Part shown: positions 17,053-26,434 of the stretch, piece by piece
How the letters are laid out: the number at the start of each line of letters is the position of its first letter
Numbering within the stretch: position 1 is the stretch's first letter
Assembly: GCA_900771955.1 (NCBI GenBank)
Contig: CAAGPW010000167.1
Span: 1 to 64,000 of the forward strand
Direction of reading: 5' to 3'
DNA: 64,000 nt
Source of the DNA: Lachnospiraceae bacterium
GTDB lineage: Bacteria; Bacillota; Clostridia; Lachnospirales; Lachnospiraceae
Made by a program: the position numbers and the translations under genes
Notes under the pieces: generated by a model
What the model was told of the DNA's origin: nothing
What the model saw: only the letters and a program-made list of their open reading frames with translations
Databases searched by the model: none

Positions 17053-18027
17053 ATGAAAATAAGTGTAATTATTACGACACACAATACGGAAAAGTATTTA
17101 TTAAAATGCATGGATTCCATTATGAATCAAACTTTATCAGACATTGAAATTATTATTGTAGATGATGCATCTACAGATGATACCCCCAAAACAGCTTCCC
17201 AACTGGCCTTGCGACACAAAAACATCAATTTTTTACCTCTATCTGCCAGTCTTGGTCCCGGGGGAGCAAGAAATAAAGCACTACAGCAGGCCACTGGAGA
17301 ATACATATCTTTTATCGACAGCGATGACTGGATAGACTTAAATTATCTAGAGTTAATGTATAAGAAGGCACAAGAGGTAAATGCAGATATTGCTACTTGC
17401 AGTTTAATGCGTGAATACGATTATAATACAACTAATCCTATATATAAGTGTAAATATGATCAGACATATGTACTTTCTGGCGAAATCGCATTTCGTATTA
17501 TGACAAACGAATATAATTATGGTATAAAATTTTTACCGTCAGCGTTGAACAAAATATATCGGAAAACTTTTTTAACTGATAATTCATTAACATTCCCTGA
17601 ACATATATTTTTTGAGGATCAGCCATTTTCATATAGCTGTACATTGGCTGCAAACAAAGTGGTCTGTGTTCCACATGTTGTTTATCACCATTATAAACGT
17701 TTAGGTTCTATTGTACAGTCATTTAGCAAAAAAAATATAGACGATATGATGACTGCATATCAAATGATTAGAAATTACTTGAAAAGAAATAACGTTTATG
17801 AAAAATTCCGTTTTAACTATTATTCCTCTTTAGAACATTTTTATAATTTAATTGTCCGACAAATATTTGAGTTTATCTCTGACGAAAATACTAAAAAAGA
17901 TTATCTCAAATACTCTTTCAACCAATTAAAAAATGTTATTGATGTAGAAGAATATATCGATTTTTTATCTGCAGAAGAATTACGCAAACACATCCAGCCC
18001 AATATCACTGATACTACGATATATTAA
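17053..18027 (+). CDS. Glycosyltransferase family 2, AT-rich gene
   Basis: 324 aa from the ATG at 17053 with GAGAGGAG 9 nt upstream; a TTG at 17047 is too close to that site. The N-terminal GT-A domain is typical: VIITTHNTEKYL, IIVDDASTDDT, GPGGARNKAL and the metal-binding DSDDW near residue 97. A helical C-terminal part (about 230-324) has no membrane segment. It should add a sugar to a lipid-linked or surface glycan; donor and acceptor cannot be told. The gene is much richer in A and T than the protease operon to its left and lies between two inverted palindromic sites together with the nuclease-STAND gene, which suggests recent acquisition. Confidence 0.85.
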   Translation: MKISVIITTHNTEKYLLKCMDSIMNQTLSDIEIIIVDDASTDDTPKTASQLALRHKNINFLPLSASLGPGGARNKALQQATGEYISFIDSDDWIDLNYLELMYKKAQEVNADIATCSLMREYDYNTTNPIYKCKYDQTYVLSGEIAFRIMTNEYNYGIKFLPSALNKIYRKTFLTDNSLTFPEHIFFEDQPFSYSCTLAANKVVCVPHVVYHHYKRLGSIVQSFSKKNIDDMMTAYQMIRNYLKRNNVYEKFRFNYYSSLEHFYNLIVRQIFEFISDENTKKDYLKYSFNQLKNVIDVEEYIDFLSAEELRKHIQPNITDTTIY

Positions 18028-18038
18028 AAATAGTGTAT

Positions 18039-18073
18039 ATCCGCATGCTATCGACTTAATATAGCATGCGGAT
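18039..18073. terminator. Bidirectional terminator, 13-bp perfect stem
   Basis: ATCCGCATGCTAT (18039-18051) pairs fully with 18061-18073 over a 9-nt loop, between two convergent genes. A T-rich tract follows on the right. The stop codon of the leftward ATPase gene lies inside the loop. Confidence 0.7.
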
Positions 18074-21000
18074 GTCTATATAGTATTTTTCTCTTTGAAG
18101 AGGATTTCCAATATAGAACTCCAAATTTTTTAGAGAGAATTCATATTGACATATGTATTTTTTATTATGTCTAATAATTGAAAGATATGTTTCCTTTTCA
18201 GAAAAAAATCCAGCTTCTCTTTCTAGTTCATTTAAAGCTGCCTCCTTTTTGTGATTATACAAGTGAACCAATGCTAAATAAGCTGCTTCAAAAGCAAGTT
18301 GGCGTGTTTTCATCGGTCTTTGTGTTTTCATATATTCCAATCTATATTGTTCACACAATGTTATTTCACCTTTGGATAACGCTAAAAGAGATGTCGCAAA
18401 AATGTGCCGGTTATAATCGTTGATAAAGTTTTCTTTTAAAATATTATTTGCTGCAATAACTTCACTAATATCAGAATCGTTGTTAACACAATCTAGGAAT
18501 GTCACAGCGAACTTATACATATATTTGGTTTTGGTATCGCAATCCACCCTATCTTCTACCATAGTATTAAATTTTCTAAGTAATTTTTCAGCCATCTGAA
18601 AATTATTTATCAGATTACATAAAAGCAATCTATACGTTGAAAACGGAATATCCTTTTGGAAAAAATTCTCCTTTGCAGGAACTTTGTCCAAGCAATTAAT
18701 TCCATTTTCGCTGTCAACAAACATCTTTACTGTATTTACAGCATATTTTAACGATGGAAGGTCCCAATCAAACAGGATTATCCAATTATGTTGAATATTT
18801 GTTGGCATTTTATCAAAGCAAGCTATCTTTTCCAAAGCTTCCTGATATTTATCATTCTCATAAAGTGAATTGATCATTTCCCATAATATGATGTAACGAA
18901 TCTCCATCACAATATGCTCTGATACGAGCTTTGCCTCTGAATATAGTTTTTCAAATAAATCATATCCAGAAAAAGTGGTGCCTGCATTTGTATTTGCATA
19001 TGTAAAATAAGCAAAAAATAGAAAATAATTTTGTATACTAATGTTCCTTTTAAACTGCTCTTTGGCAGATTCTGACAAAAAGATATTTTCCAAAATGTAA
19101 TATATAGAATAATATTTTTGTTCAGCAAACAATTTTTGTATCTTGTTTAATACATCCTCTATAGAGTCATCATCTCCACTTTTAAGTTCAAGTTGTAATT
19201 TTAAATGGTAAGCATCTTCAAAAGGAATATGTATGTCATTGTATGGTTTCAAAGTAAAATGGCTAATAAAAATCTCTCGATAGTATTCATGCCAACACAC
19301 ATAGAAATCATCATTATTCTTTCTTATCAATTCAGCATCTAATAGTAAATCTAGCGTTTTTCTGGATTGTGGAATATCATGTAATAAGTTTCGTGATATT
19401 CCGGATCTGGTATAGTAAATACAAGAGCAAAGGGCTTCTGCATCCTCATTTTCTTTAAATATATTATTAAATTTAGATATTATTTCATTTTTTAAAAGTT
19501 CACAATGAACGAAAGATTGATATGCTAACTTAAAATCGCTGATACTTTTTATGGAATCATTTAATGTTGTCAAATATTTCATAAAATACAATACTTCTAT
19601 TACAGAACCAAAAAGTACTGTAATATGAGTTGTATCGAAATTAGTATACTTGTTAGTAAGAAGTGTGCGCATATCATCTTTTGTAACGGTTAACTCAACA
19701 CTATCAAAAAATTGTCTTTTCCCAATTCTGTATTCTTCCAGTGAAATTTTCTGATGTGATGTCACAATACAAAAAATAGGATATTCACGACTTATTAATA
19801 GCCTAAGCATTTCCCTCAATACACCTTTATATTCTTTTGACAATTTTTGAATATCATCCAAAATAATAATACGCGTATTTATGCATTTACTATCTAGGAA
19901 AATATCTCCCAATAGTTCTGGGTTTTGACTATATTTTACAAAATCATCAATTTCCTTTGAGAAAAAAACAAAATCCCAAAATGTTTCTTTTAACTTCGGG
20001 AATTTTTTCCTCAAGTCATTTACATAGTTCAAATCTAAGTCTTCAAAATATAAATAAGGAAAAAATAAATGAAATATAACTTTTTTGAGTACCTTTATGT
20101 CCTCTATTGTATCTCCTTTAAAAACATATATGTTACATAATATATCTTGTTTTTCTTCCATTAGCCTACTTATAAACAATTGTAGAACATATGATTTTCC
20201 GACCCCAGACTTTCCATATATTGAAGTTAATGAGAATATGCAATCAAGATTTTTTCTGTAATCTAACAATTTACTGTATAACTGATCAACCACATTATCT
20301 TGGGAAGGAATGTCAAAAAACATATTTGCAGAATTTATAATTTTTATGGATTGCGCCGGAATGATTTGTATTTTATTTTTATTTCTATTTTGTCCATTCT
20401 TATTTACTATTGAATATGTAATGGATATTGGCTGTAAAGTTTTATATTCACCAAACGCATCCTTTTTTTGAATAGGTTCATATGTTAAATTCTCAGGTAT
20501 AATGACATTAAAAATGAGGGGATTAATTCCTTTTTTTAGATGTAATTCCTTCGCATTTTCTGATATCAATTGAATATTATTCATGTCGGTCAATACGATA
20601 TCTAAATCGCTTTGTACTGAAATTGAAAAACATATTTCATATTTAGCCCCAGTATATATAGTAGATAAGGGTTCTTGAAACAAATTATTTCCAAGGGTAT
20701 AAAATGAAAGTTCTTCTATGCAATTAAATAGTGGTCTTTCTAATTTGTTATATGTCTCTAAAGAACAAACAAACTTAGATTTGAAAAAAGCCTCTCCCTT
20801 ATCCAAAATCCAATTTTCAAGGTGACTTTTGGTATAAAATTTCACCTCCCTGCAGCTATCAGAACATAATAGTGCTTCACGTATGTCAGCAATTGTTTTT
20901 GAAGCTATTTCTAAATTAGTCACAAAAATAATTTTTGAAATACCACGAGATAAAATCGCACTTACAATAGTTGCATCCAGGCGATATCTACTTATTATTT

Positions 21001-21262
21001 TATTTTCAGAAGTATCAGTGGAATATTTAGCTTCCATCCACCAGACATCCACATTGTTTGCATATCCTACAAATACTGCAAACTCTTGTTTTGGTTTTCC
21101 CAAAACTTCTCTGGAAAGAATTGCGTCATGATTTCTGTCTCTGCTCTTTTTTGTCTGTGCCCATTGGGAGCCATTTTGCGGCTCTTTTTCCGCAACAAAC
21201 TCAACAGCCAATTCTTCAAATCCTTTGAAACCATTTATCAATTTTTCCCATTCAATATTCAT
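18056..21262 (-). CDS. PD-(D/E)xK nuclease fused to a STAND-like ATPase with helical repeats (Avs-like)
   Basis: 1068 aa. Residues about 1-170 look like a restriction-endonuclease fold: D46 (RNHDA) and E77-A-K79 (WWMEAKYS) form the D...ExK active site. Residues about 190-310 are a beta-rich linker. Walker A is GKSGVGKS at 350-357 and Walker B RIIILDD at 464-470, followed by a sensor-like FCIVTSHQ. Residues about 600-1068 are helical, TPR-like. This order, nuclease effector, STAND NTPase, C-terminal sensor repeats, is that of antiviral STAND (Avs) proteins, which degrade DNA after sensing phage proteins. The assignment is from architecture, not from a search. The gene is AT-rich, lies between inverted palindromic sites, and is followed on its 5' side by a SIR2 gene. 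Confidence 0.72.
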   Translation of the reverse strand: MNIEWEKLINGFKGFEELAVEFVAEKEPQNGSQWAQTKKSRDRNHDAILSREVLGKPKQEFAVFVGYANNVDVWWMEAKYSTDTSENKIISRYRLDATIVSAILSRGISKIIFVTNLEIASKTIADIREALLCSDSCREVKFYTKSHLENWILDKGEAFFKSKFVCSLETYNKLERPLFNCIEELSFYTLGNNLFQEPLSTIYTGAKYEICFSISVQSDLDIVLTDMNNIQLISENAKELHLKKGINPLIFNVIIPENLTYEPIQKKDAFGEYKTLQPISITYSIVNKNGQNRNKNKIQIIPAQSIKIINSANMFFDIPSQDNVVDQLYSKLLDYRKNLDCIFSLTSIYGKSGVGKSYVLQLFISRLMEEKQDILCNIYVFKGDTIEDIKVLKKVIFHLFFPYLYFEDLDLNYVNDLRKKFPKLKETFWDFVFFSKEIDDFVKYSQNPELLGDIFLDSKCINTRIIILDDIQKLSKEYKGVLREMLRLLISREYPIFCIVTSHQKISLEEYRIGKRQFFDSVELTVTKDDMRTLLTNKYTNFDTTHITVLFGSVIEVLYFMKYLTTLNDSIKSISDFKLAYQSFVHCELLKNEIISKFNNIFKENEDAEALCSCIYYTRSGISRNLLHDIPQSRKTLDLLLDAELIRKNNDDFYVCWHEYYREIFISHFTLKPYNDIHIPFEDAYHLKLQLELKSGDDDSIEDVLNKIQKLFAEQKYYSIYYILENIFLSESAKEQFKRNISIQNYFLFFAYFTYANTNAGTTFSGYDLFEKLYSEAKLVSEHIVMEIRYIILWEMINSLYENDKYQEALEKIACFDKMPTNIQHNWIILFDWDLPSLKYAVNTVKMFVDSENGINCLDKVPAKENFFQKDIPFSTYRLLLCNLINNFQMAEKLLRKFNTMVEDRVDCDTKTKYMYKFAVTFLDCVNNDSDISEVIAANNILKENFINDYNRHIFATSLLALSKGEITLCEQYRLEYMKTQRPMKTRQLAFEAAYLALVHLYNHKKEAALNELEREAGFFSEKETYLSIIRHNKKYICQYEFSLKNLEFYIGNPLQREKYYIDIRMLY

Positions 21263-21321
21263 TCTATATACATACTCCCATTTCCATAAACAATTGAAAA
21301 AATACGACTGATATTACGGGA

Positions 21322-21371
21322 TTATCCATTAACGTTCTCAAAGTGAAGTAACGGATAACTAAGAATTATCC
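21322..21371. repeat. GGATAA-N7-TTATCC palindromic site, copy 3 (inverted), with an extra half-site
   Basis: The core at 21353-21371 has the spacer CTAAGAA, the reverse complement of copy 2. A further TTATCC lies at 21322-21327, so the whole reads TTATCC-N25-GGATAA-N7-TTATCC; the arms around N25 pair imperfectly (TTATCCaTTA against TTATCCgTTA). It lies between the ATPase start and the SIR2 stop codon. Confidence 0.65.
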
Positions 21372-21377
21372 ATTATT

Positions 21378-23174
21378 TTATACTAATTTCGCCGCTAAAT
21401 TCCGTAAAAATCTTTTCTGTTCCGTCATTTGCTCCCGGGCTATCACTTCATCTGTTTTTCTTAACAGTTGACGCCCCTGCTCCAGCAGTTCCGTATTTTC
21501 CTGTTCGGCTCCCACTACTCTATAATAAATCACTTGATACAGCAGAGAATTGATAACGCCATGCAGTGAAGAACCTTCCATATAATTATTTTTTGCCTGC
21601 AGAATATATCTGAGCGCTTCTTCCTTCCGGTCATAAATAAGCAGTTCTATAACTCCCAGATTAATATAAGCCACATTGATCTCATCCAGTTCCACTGTAT
21701 ACTGGGCTCCCGCTTCACTAAAGCGCTTCCATAGATCCCATAGATCCTGCAGTTTTTTTCTATATAAAACTTTGAAAACCTGAAAAAACATACGGCTGCT
21801 ATATACATATACCGTCAAAATCATTTTTCCAATATGATTTAAAGGAGTAATGCAGTCCCAGCCTACGATTTCTTTCGAATCCAACGCCTTAAGCATGTGT
21901 TTCCGGTATTTATAGAATTGCAGCCACTCTGTAACTGCCCATCCGTATTTCTTATCTGCAACCCATTTGTCGGATCTGGCCAGCGCGGTTTTGTTGATAT
22001 GTACATAAAAATGCTGGATATTCTCCTGCCGGTTTGCTCTGACACAGTTCTGAAAACCATAGTACCCAAGATATTGATTTGTGCCCTCTGGATCCATCAG
22101 GGAGAGTAACCGTTTTGTCCATCCCTCGTCGAATACCTCCTCAGGATTTATGCCCAGCAGAAAAAGTGTGGCTAATATGCTTGCCTCTCTGAATTGTTCC
22201 GGGTATGGGCGGATGCTTTTCTCCAATCTATCTACCCAGCAAAATTTTTCTTCCTCTTTTATGTCCTCTTTAGCAATTCTCACAGAGAACAGTTCTGACA
22301 ATTTCTCAACAAAATGTTCCGTTTGGGCCTTTACCGTATAGTTCTCCGCAAAACAACCTGTCAGCGTTTTCTCATTACTCCATGGATCCATAATCTCCAT
22401 CTTATCGTCAAATCCATGCCGCACATAGATTCCCATGGAGGTATTGTTTCTGGAAATGCTTTGAAAAAAAGGATTTACATCTAAATAATCCCCTCCGCCA
22501 TATCCTAAAAAAACGAAGCAATGTTTCTTCTGTATCCATCCTCTCAGTGTCTCCACAAATTGTTGTTTCAAAGGAATCTTTACTGTGGAAAGTGTTGCTC
22601 CTATTTTGGCAATATCCGTAGCGATCCCGTGAATATAGTATAGCTGTCCGCTCCCTGCGAAATCGCTTCGAAAGGTATAGATCCCTTCTCTTTGTTCCTC
22701 GTACAGTTCATAACCATCTTCAAAATACAGATTCTTGTACGCCTTCTGGATACATATATCATAGTTTGTCGTAACTATATTGGCTCCCAAATGCAGCAGT
22801 GCCGCCAACATATAATGACAATAATTCGGTGGTGTCTCCTGAAAACTCTCCAGACCGTGAATTACCGAATACTGATTTTGTAATTCATCTTTTTCGAAGA
22901 TGCGGAATCCTTCCAGCACCGTCTCCAGTCTGGGAATTCCCGACAAATACACATTTTCATCCATGATCGTCCGAAAGGTCTCCTGAGACTTCCGCCAGTT
23001 TTGCAATATCCTTTCCGTATATTTTATCCCACAGGCCTGCTCCAACAGCGTTTTCGTAAGTTCATTTCCCAACGGCAAACAGGACGGAGTATTGTTGTCA
23101 ATTCCGGCTCCCACCCAGAAGACCAGTCCCTCCGTCCCATAGCTACTTATTTTTTCAAACAATTCTTTTATCAT
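21378..23174 (-). CDS. SIR2-domain protein, probable NAD-consuming defence effector
   Basis: 598 aa from the second ATG (23174), with AGGA 8 nt upstream; an ATG two codons earlier (23180) is too close to it. Residues about 18-260 carry SIR2 motifs: FWVGAGID (NAD loop), VTTNYD near 138, YIHG with the catalytic-type His near 182 and FLGYGGGDYLD near 223. Residues about 300-598 are helical and Trp/Tyr-rich, as in sensor regions of defence sirtuins. Such proteins deplete NAD+ on phage infection and kill the cell. The gene lies just outside the palindromic site and is less AT-rich than the neighbouring ATPase gene, so the two may have arrived separately. Direct partnership with the ATPase is unproven. 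Confidence 0.78.
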   Translation of the reverse strand: MIKELFEKISSYGTEGLVFWVGAGIDNNTPSCLPLGNELTKTLLEQACGIKYTERILQNWRKSQETFRTIMDENVYLSGIPRLETVLEGFRIFEKDELQNQYSVIHGLESFQETPPNYCHYMLAALLHLGANIVTTNYDICIQKAYKNLYFEDGYELYEEQREGIYTFRSDFAGSGQLYYIHGIATDIAKIGATLSTVKIPLKQQFVETLRGWIQKKHCFVFLGYGGGDYLDVNPFFQSISRNNTSMGIYVRHGFDDKMEIMDPWSNEKTLTGCFAENYTVKAQTEHFVEKLSELFSVRIAKEDIKEEEKFCWVDRLEKSIRPYPEQFREASILATLFLLGINPEEVFDEGWTKRLLSLMDPEGTNQYLGYYGFQNCVRANRQENIQHFYVHINKTALARSDKWVADKKYGWAVTEWLQFYKYRKHMLKALDSKEIVGWDCITPLNHIGKMILTVYVYSSRMFFQVFKVLYRKKLQDLWDLWKRFSEAGAQYTVELDEINVAYINLGVIELLIYDRKEEALRYILQAKNNYMEGSSLHGVINSLLYQVIYYRVVGAEQENTELLEQGRQLLRKTDEVIAREQMTEQKRFLRNLAAKLV

Positions 23175-23252
23175 AAGCATTTTCCTATAAAAACATGTTC
23201 TCTGTTATTATAATACTACATCTTTTCCGCTTATGGTCTTTCTATTTATCGG

Positions 23253-24887
23253 CTATTTCTTTCGTTTTATCGAAATTCGTGGTTTCTCTTCATCTTTCTC
23301 TACGCTCAGCCCGTCTCTGGCGCCATAATAAAAGGCAATCCACATCAACGGAATCGTGATCTGCCCCAGGGTTACCGTCATTTCCGCCATTCCAAAGCAT
23401 GCAATGGCGATTAGGAATACGGCACACTCCCATCGACCCTTACGGCACATTCCCAACGCCTTAATCAGACTGTACAAATACATGCCCAGGAACAAAATTC
23501 CCACCGGGATTCCATAGCTGTAGGCCATCTGGAGAAACATATTGTGTGCATGCTCATAATAGACGTCTTCCGTCAGGTAGAAGCCAAGAAAGAACCGGTT
23601 ATGCCCTCTCATATTCAGATGATGCAAGAAATACGTGTAAATAATTTTCCTTGCATCCGTAGATGAATGCAGCGGATCCAGTCCCTCGATGTTAAATGGA
23701 TTCTCCGGACTTTCGCCCGCACTCGCCTCCTGCGCATGTACCTTCATACCGCCCAGCAGATCCTGCATTTTCTCCATCATAACATCCGTATCGATTCCAA
23801 CGATCTCCAGAATCCGGTTCACATCATGTTCCATTACCTCTTCAAATGAAACGTATTTCCAGCTATTCCAAGGGTCAAAGGAGCACACGCTGACACCTTC
23901 CACGTATTCCCCCTCAAACCAGATCGGATGGTGCAAAATCGTTGGGAGATAGCGGATGCAGCCGTAGACCACCGGAAAAGTGATCGTAATGCAAAGAATC
24001 ATTGCCACACCATGGATCACCAGCCTGTAAAAAGATTTACAGCAAAAAATATCATACGCTACCATCAGAAAGAACCCCGTAACGATCACGCCGAGCAGCG
24101 GAGCTCGTCCACCGGTATAGACAATAAAGCTGACCATTCCCGCCGACATCAAAAAATAGAAACCCCGGATCCACCATTTTTTCTTCTGTTCCACGGCCTT
24201 CCTCCACCGGAGTAAAAAGGCACAAAATACAATCATATAAAATAATCCGTTCTGCGTGGTTCCGGTGTACATGCCCCGATACCGCACGGCATCGTACGGC
24301 CGGAATCCAAAGGCCAGGATCTGCTGAATGAAAAACCATACGATAAGTCCGATGGTCATTCCATTGAATAAATCCTCCGTTCGCTCTTCCGGTATCCCGA
24401 TCAGGTAAAGTCCGCCGAAGACCAGCAGATACCATAGCGGCAAAATACCGCCATACACCGATATCTGCATCAGAAAGAACAGCAACACCATACACCAGAA
24501 AAACGGCTGTCGCATCTTCTTCCGGATCGCCATTTTCTCGTTCTTACGCTCTCTGACCATATAGATGATCAGATAACTCCACACCGTCAGATTCAGTACT
24601 CCAGAGATCCACTGCCCCGTGTATTTCCAGCAGAACTTTCCCACCACACATGCCGCCACTGTCAGCAGTGCGCATACCGGAGTCCAGCGTAAATACACCT
24701 TCTCCCGAAATTTGCTCAGATCCATTCCAGGAAGCAGCATAAATGCAATGACTACCCCCGTCAGATTTGCAAATATCATCTGTATTTGTCCCAGCGCGCT
24801 TCCCCGGCGCTGATCGATCCAGCCCAATACCAGAAAACATACCATGTACCAGAGAATGTATTTATTCGTCTTCAACCATTGTTTCAT
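23253..24887 (-). CDS. O-antigen-ligase/polymerase-like (Wzy_C) membrane protein
   Basis: 544 aa from the ATG at 24887, which follows AAAGGAG by 9 nt; the frame is open 28 codons further upstream but without a ribosome site. About 12 hydrophobic segments, with a large extracytoplasmic loop at about residues 325-430 ending in YEHAHNMFLQMAYSYG, the conserved His-containing block of the O-antigen ligase/polymerase family. It should join lipid-linked oligosaccharides to an acceptor or to one another outside the membrane. In a Gram-positive cell the acceptor might be a protein, teichoic acid or growing polymer. It is divergent from the sigma-like gene and far from the main glycan operons. Confidence 0.75.
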   Translation of the reverse strand: MKQWLKTNKYILWYMVCFLVLGWIDQRRGSALGQIQMIFANLTGVVIAFMLLPGMDLSKFREKVYLRWTPVCALLTVAACVVGKFCWKYTGQWISGVLNLTVWSYLIIYMVRERKNEKMAIRKKMRQPFFWCMVLLFFLMQISVYGGILPLWYLLVFGGLYLIGIPEERTEDLFNGMTIGLIVWFFIQQILAFGFRPYDAVRYRGMYTGTTQNGLFYMIVFCAFLLRWRKAVEQKKKWWIRGFYFLMSAGMVSFIVYTGGRAPLLGVIVTGFFLMVAYDIFCCKSFYRLVIHGVAMILCITITFPVVYGCIRYLPTILHHPIWFEGEYVEGVSVCSFDPWNSWKYVSFEEVMEHDVNRILEIVGIDTDVMMEKMQDLLGGMKVHAQEASAGESPENPFNIEGLDPLHSSTDARKIIYTYFLHHLNMRGHNRFFLGFYLTEDVYYEHAHNMFLQMAYSYGIPVGILFLGMYLYSLIKALGMCRKGRWECAVFLIAIACFGMAEMTVTLGQITIPLMWIAFYYGARDGLSVEKDEEKPRISIKRKK

Positions 24888-25045
24888 GTTACAATGCTCC
24901 TTTAGTGCCACTTTGAGTTTCAATGTAGAATACATATTTATGTTATATGTAAGAAATCCTTTTGAAAACATCTTGTTTTTTTATTTTTTTTTGCTATTCT
25001 TTTATAAGTAGGCAATAGTATGGTGTCACGGGAGATTAATATACC

Positions 25046-25888
25046 TTGAATATATCTGAAGAGAAAGAAATAATTGCATCGGCCCAGTCTATCGACTGTC
25101 CGGCGGAAGCGCATAAAGAACTCATAAACCTGCTGTGGTCCGAGCACAGTAGCTTTATAGCGGGACAGGTTTCGCATTTTTTCCGCAATAGTAATTATTG
25201 CGATTATGCAGACATCTATCAGGAATCCTTTCTCACTTTTTATGACGTCGTAATGAAATTTGATATTTCCCGAAACAATCGTCTGCGGACAGCCTTACTG
25301 CTGCCGCTCCATCATACGTTTTATCAATATATCAGTCGGGAAAACGGCCGTACCATTCACGAGAATCAGATGGTAACTCATTTTCAGGTTGTATTGGATC
25401 GTTACGGACTTACCGGTCAGGAGGATCTGGAGATTCTGACCCAATACTATAACCTGACCTATCCTGCCAGTCCGATCACTGCAAAATCCATGTTCAAATA
25501 CCGCCAATATTACCTGATGGGTTACAAAACCTCTCTGGATACAGTTGCGTATGAATTCATGCCGGACGATTTCTCCGTCGAAAATCATATCGCATTACAC
25601 GACACCAGAGAACAGTTACAGAAATGCATAACTGCTTTCAAAAAAACGGAACAGCAATCACTGCTGCTGTTTTTGTTTCGCTTAAGCGATCATATCACAC
25701 TGAATGGAATTCATTACGGAAATGATTTAAAGCATTTTCCCAAAAAACAATTTAAGTGTTCTCTGGATAAACTGTTGCCAAGATTATTGAATGTTATGTA
25801 CCAGAACGGATTGATTACAGAGAAATCCATGGAGGAATTTTATTTCTTTTTAGAAAGTTATTATGCCGATATACAGGCCGCGGGGTAG
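25046..25888 (+). CDS. Sigma-70 region-2-like protein
   Basis: 280 aa, probably from the TTG at 25046 with GGGAG about 12 nt upstream; no ATG occurs for more than 100 codons. Residues about 40-105 (DYADIYQESFLTFYDV, KFDISRNN, HHTFYQYISREN) resemble sigma-70 regions 2.1-2.4, which bind core polymerase and the -10 element. No clear region 4 HTH follows, only helical sequence. It could be a divergent ECF-type sigma factor, an anti-sigma partner or a relic with a new role. It is convergent with the three small genes to its right and has no adjoining gene on its own strand. Confidence 0.55.
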   Translation: MNISEEKEIIASAQSIDCPAEAHKELINLLWSEHSSFIAGQVSHFFRNSNYCDYADIYQESFLTFYDVVMKFDISRNNRLRTALLLPLHHTFYQYISRENGRTIHENQMVTHFQVVLDRYGLTGQEDLEILTQYYNLTYPASPITAKSMFKYRQYYLMGYKTSLDTVAYEFMPDDFSVENHIALHDTREQLQKCITAFKKTEQQSLLLFLFRLSDHITLNGIHYGNDLKHFPKKQFKCSLDKLLPRLLNVMYQNGLITEKSMEEFYFFLESYYADIQAAG

Positions 25889-25908
25889 GCGGGTGTAAAT
25901 CGGCATAA
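25861..25908. terminator. Inverted repeat at the end of the sigma-like gene
   Basis: TTATGCCGAT (25861-25870) pairs with 25899-25908 across 28 nt, overlapping the stop codon and lying between convergent genes. A bidirectional terminator is possible, although no T-run follows. Confidence 0.35.
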
Positions 25909-25914
25909 TAGAGG

Positions 25915-26151
25915 CTATTCGATGGAAAAAACACTCATCAGCAGTCTAAACCTTTCATCTGAAAGCTGATCTTTCTCCGCAAGATTGGAAACCAATCTCA
26001 AGATCTCCATTTTTTCACTATGTCGCATCATTTCTACCTGCATTTTGGCTTGATAAAGAAGTTCGCGGTTATTAGGCGCACTCAGCAATTTTTTTAAGAT
26101 TCCACCCAAACCATATGAAATTGGTACAATAGCTCCATACAACCTCTCCAT
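25915..26151 (-). CDS. Small helical protein, last gene of the YARHG operon
   Basis: 78 aa from the ATG at 26151, preceded by AGGAGG with 5-nt spacing. An in-frame ATG at 26193 would give 92 aa and overlap the previous gene by 32 bp; there the ribosome site itself would encode residues, so the shorter form is preferred. The sequence is helical, with a short hydrophobic stretch (AIVPISYGLGGIL) and a charged C-terminal half. It shares the block SEKMEILR...LAEKDQLSDER with a similar LLAEKGQLSEEK block in the preceding gene, so the two may be distant paralogues. Function unknown. Confidence 0.5.
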   Translation of the reverse strand: MERLYGAIVPISYGLGGILKKLLSAPNNRELLYQAKMQVEMMRHSEKMEILRLVSNLAEKDQLSDERFRLLMSVFSIE

Positions 26152-26161
26152 CCCAACCTCC

Positions 26162-26434
26162 TCATAATTTGCATCTATAATTTCCTTTGCCATCTTCGTG
26201 TATCCTCTCTTTCAAGTGCATTTTCAAGAAAATTTCACATTTTTCTTCGGATAACTGTCCTTTTTCTGCCAGCAATATTGCACATTGGATCATCTTCTTG
26301 CGCAGTTGCCTCTCCTGTTGCTCCTTCCACATAATATATTCCCATTCCTGATCAGCTCCATTGATTGCCCTTTTACTAAAACAAAACGTATTCCCCCCCT
26401 TCTTTAAAATAGCTTCCGTCGGTTGCGGTATCAT
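26162..26434 (-). CDS. Small charged helical protein, middle gene of the YARHG operon
   Basis: 90 aa, rich in Lys, Glu and Gln, no membrane segment. The ATG overlaps the stop codon of the YARHG-like gene (ATGA), a sign of translational coupling. The block LLAEKGQLSEEK resembles LAEKDQLSDER in the next gene. Not recognised; it may be a cytoplasmic partner of the membrane protein made by the first gene. Confidence 0.5.
   Translation of the reverse strand: MIPQPTEAILKKGGNTFCFSKRAINGADQEWEYIMWKEQQERQLRKKMIQCAILLAEKGQLSEEKCEIFLKMHLKERIHEDGKGNYRCKL

Noticed and set aside
23260..23274. A match to the XRE dyad with one change (TTTCGTTTTATCGAA)
   Set aside because: Lies inside the last codons of the O-antigen-ligase-like gene, far from a promoter; likely chance.
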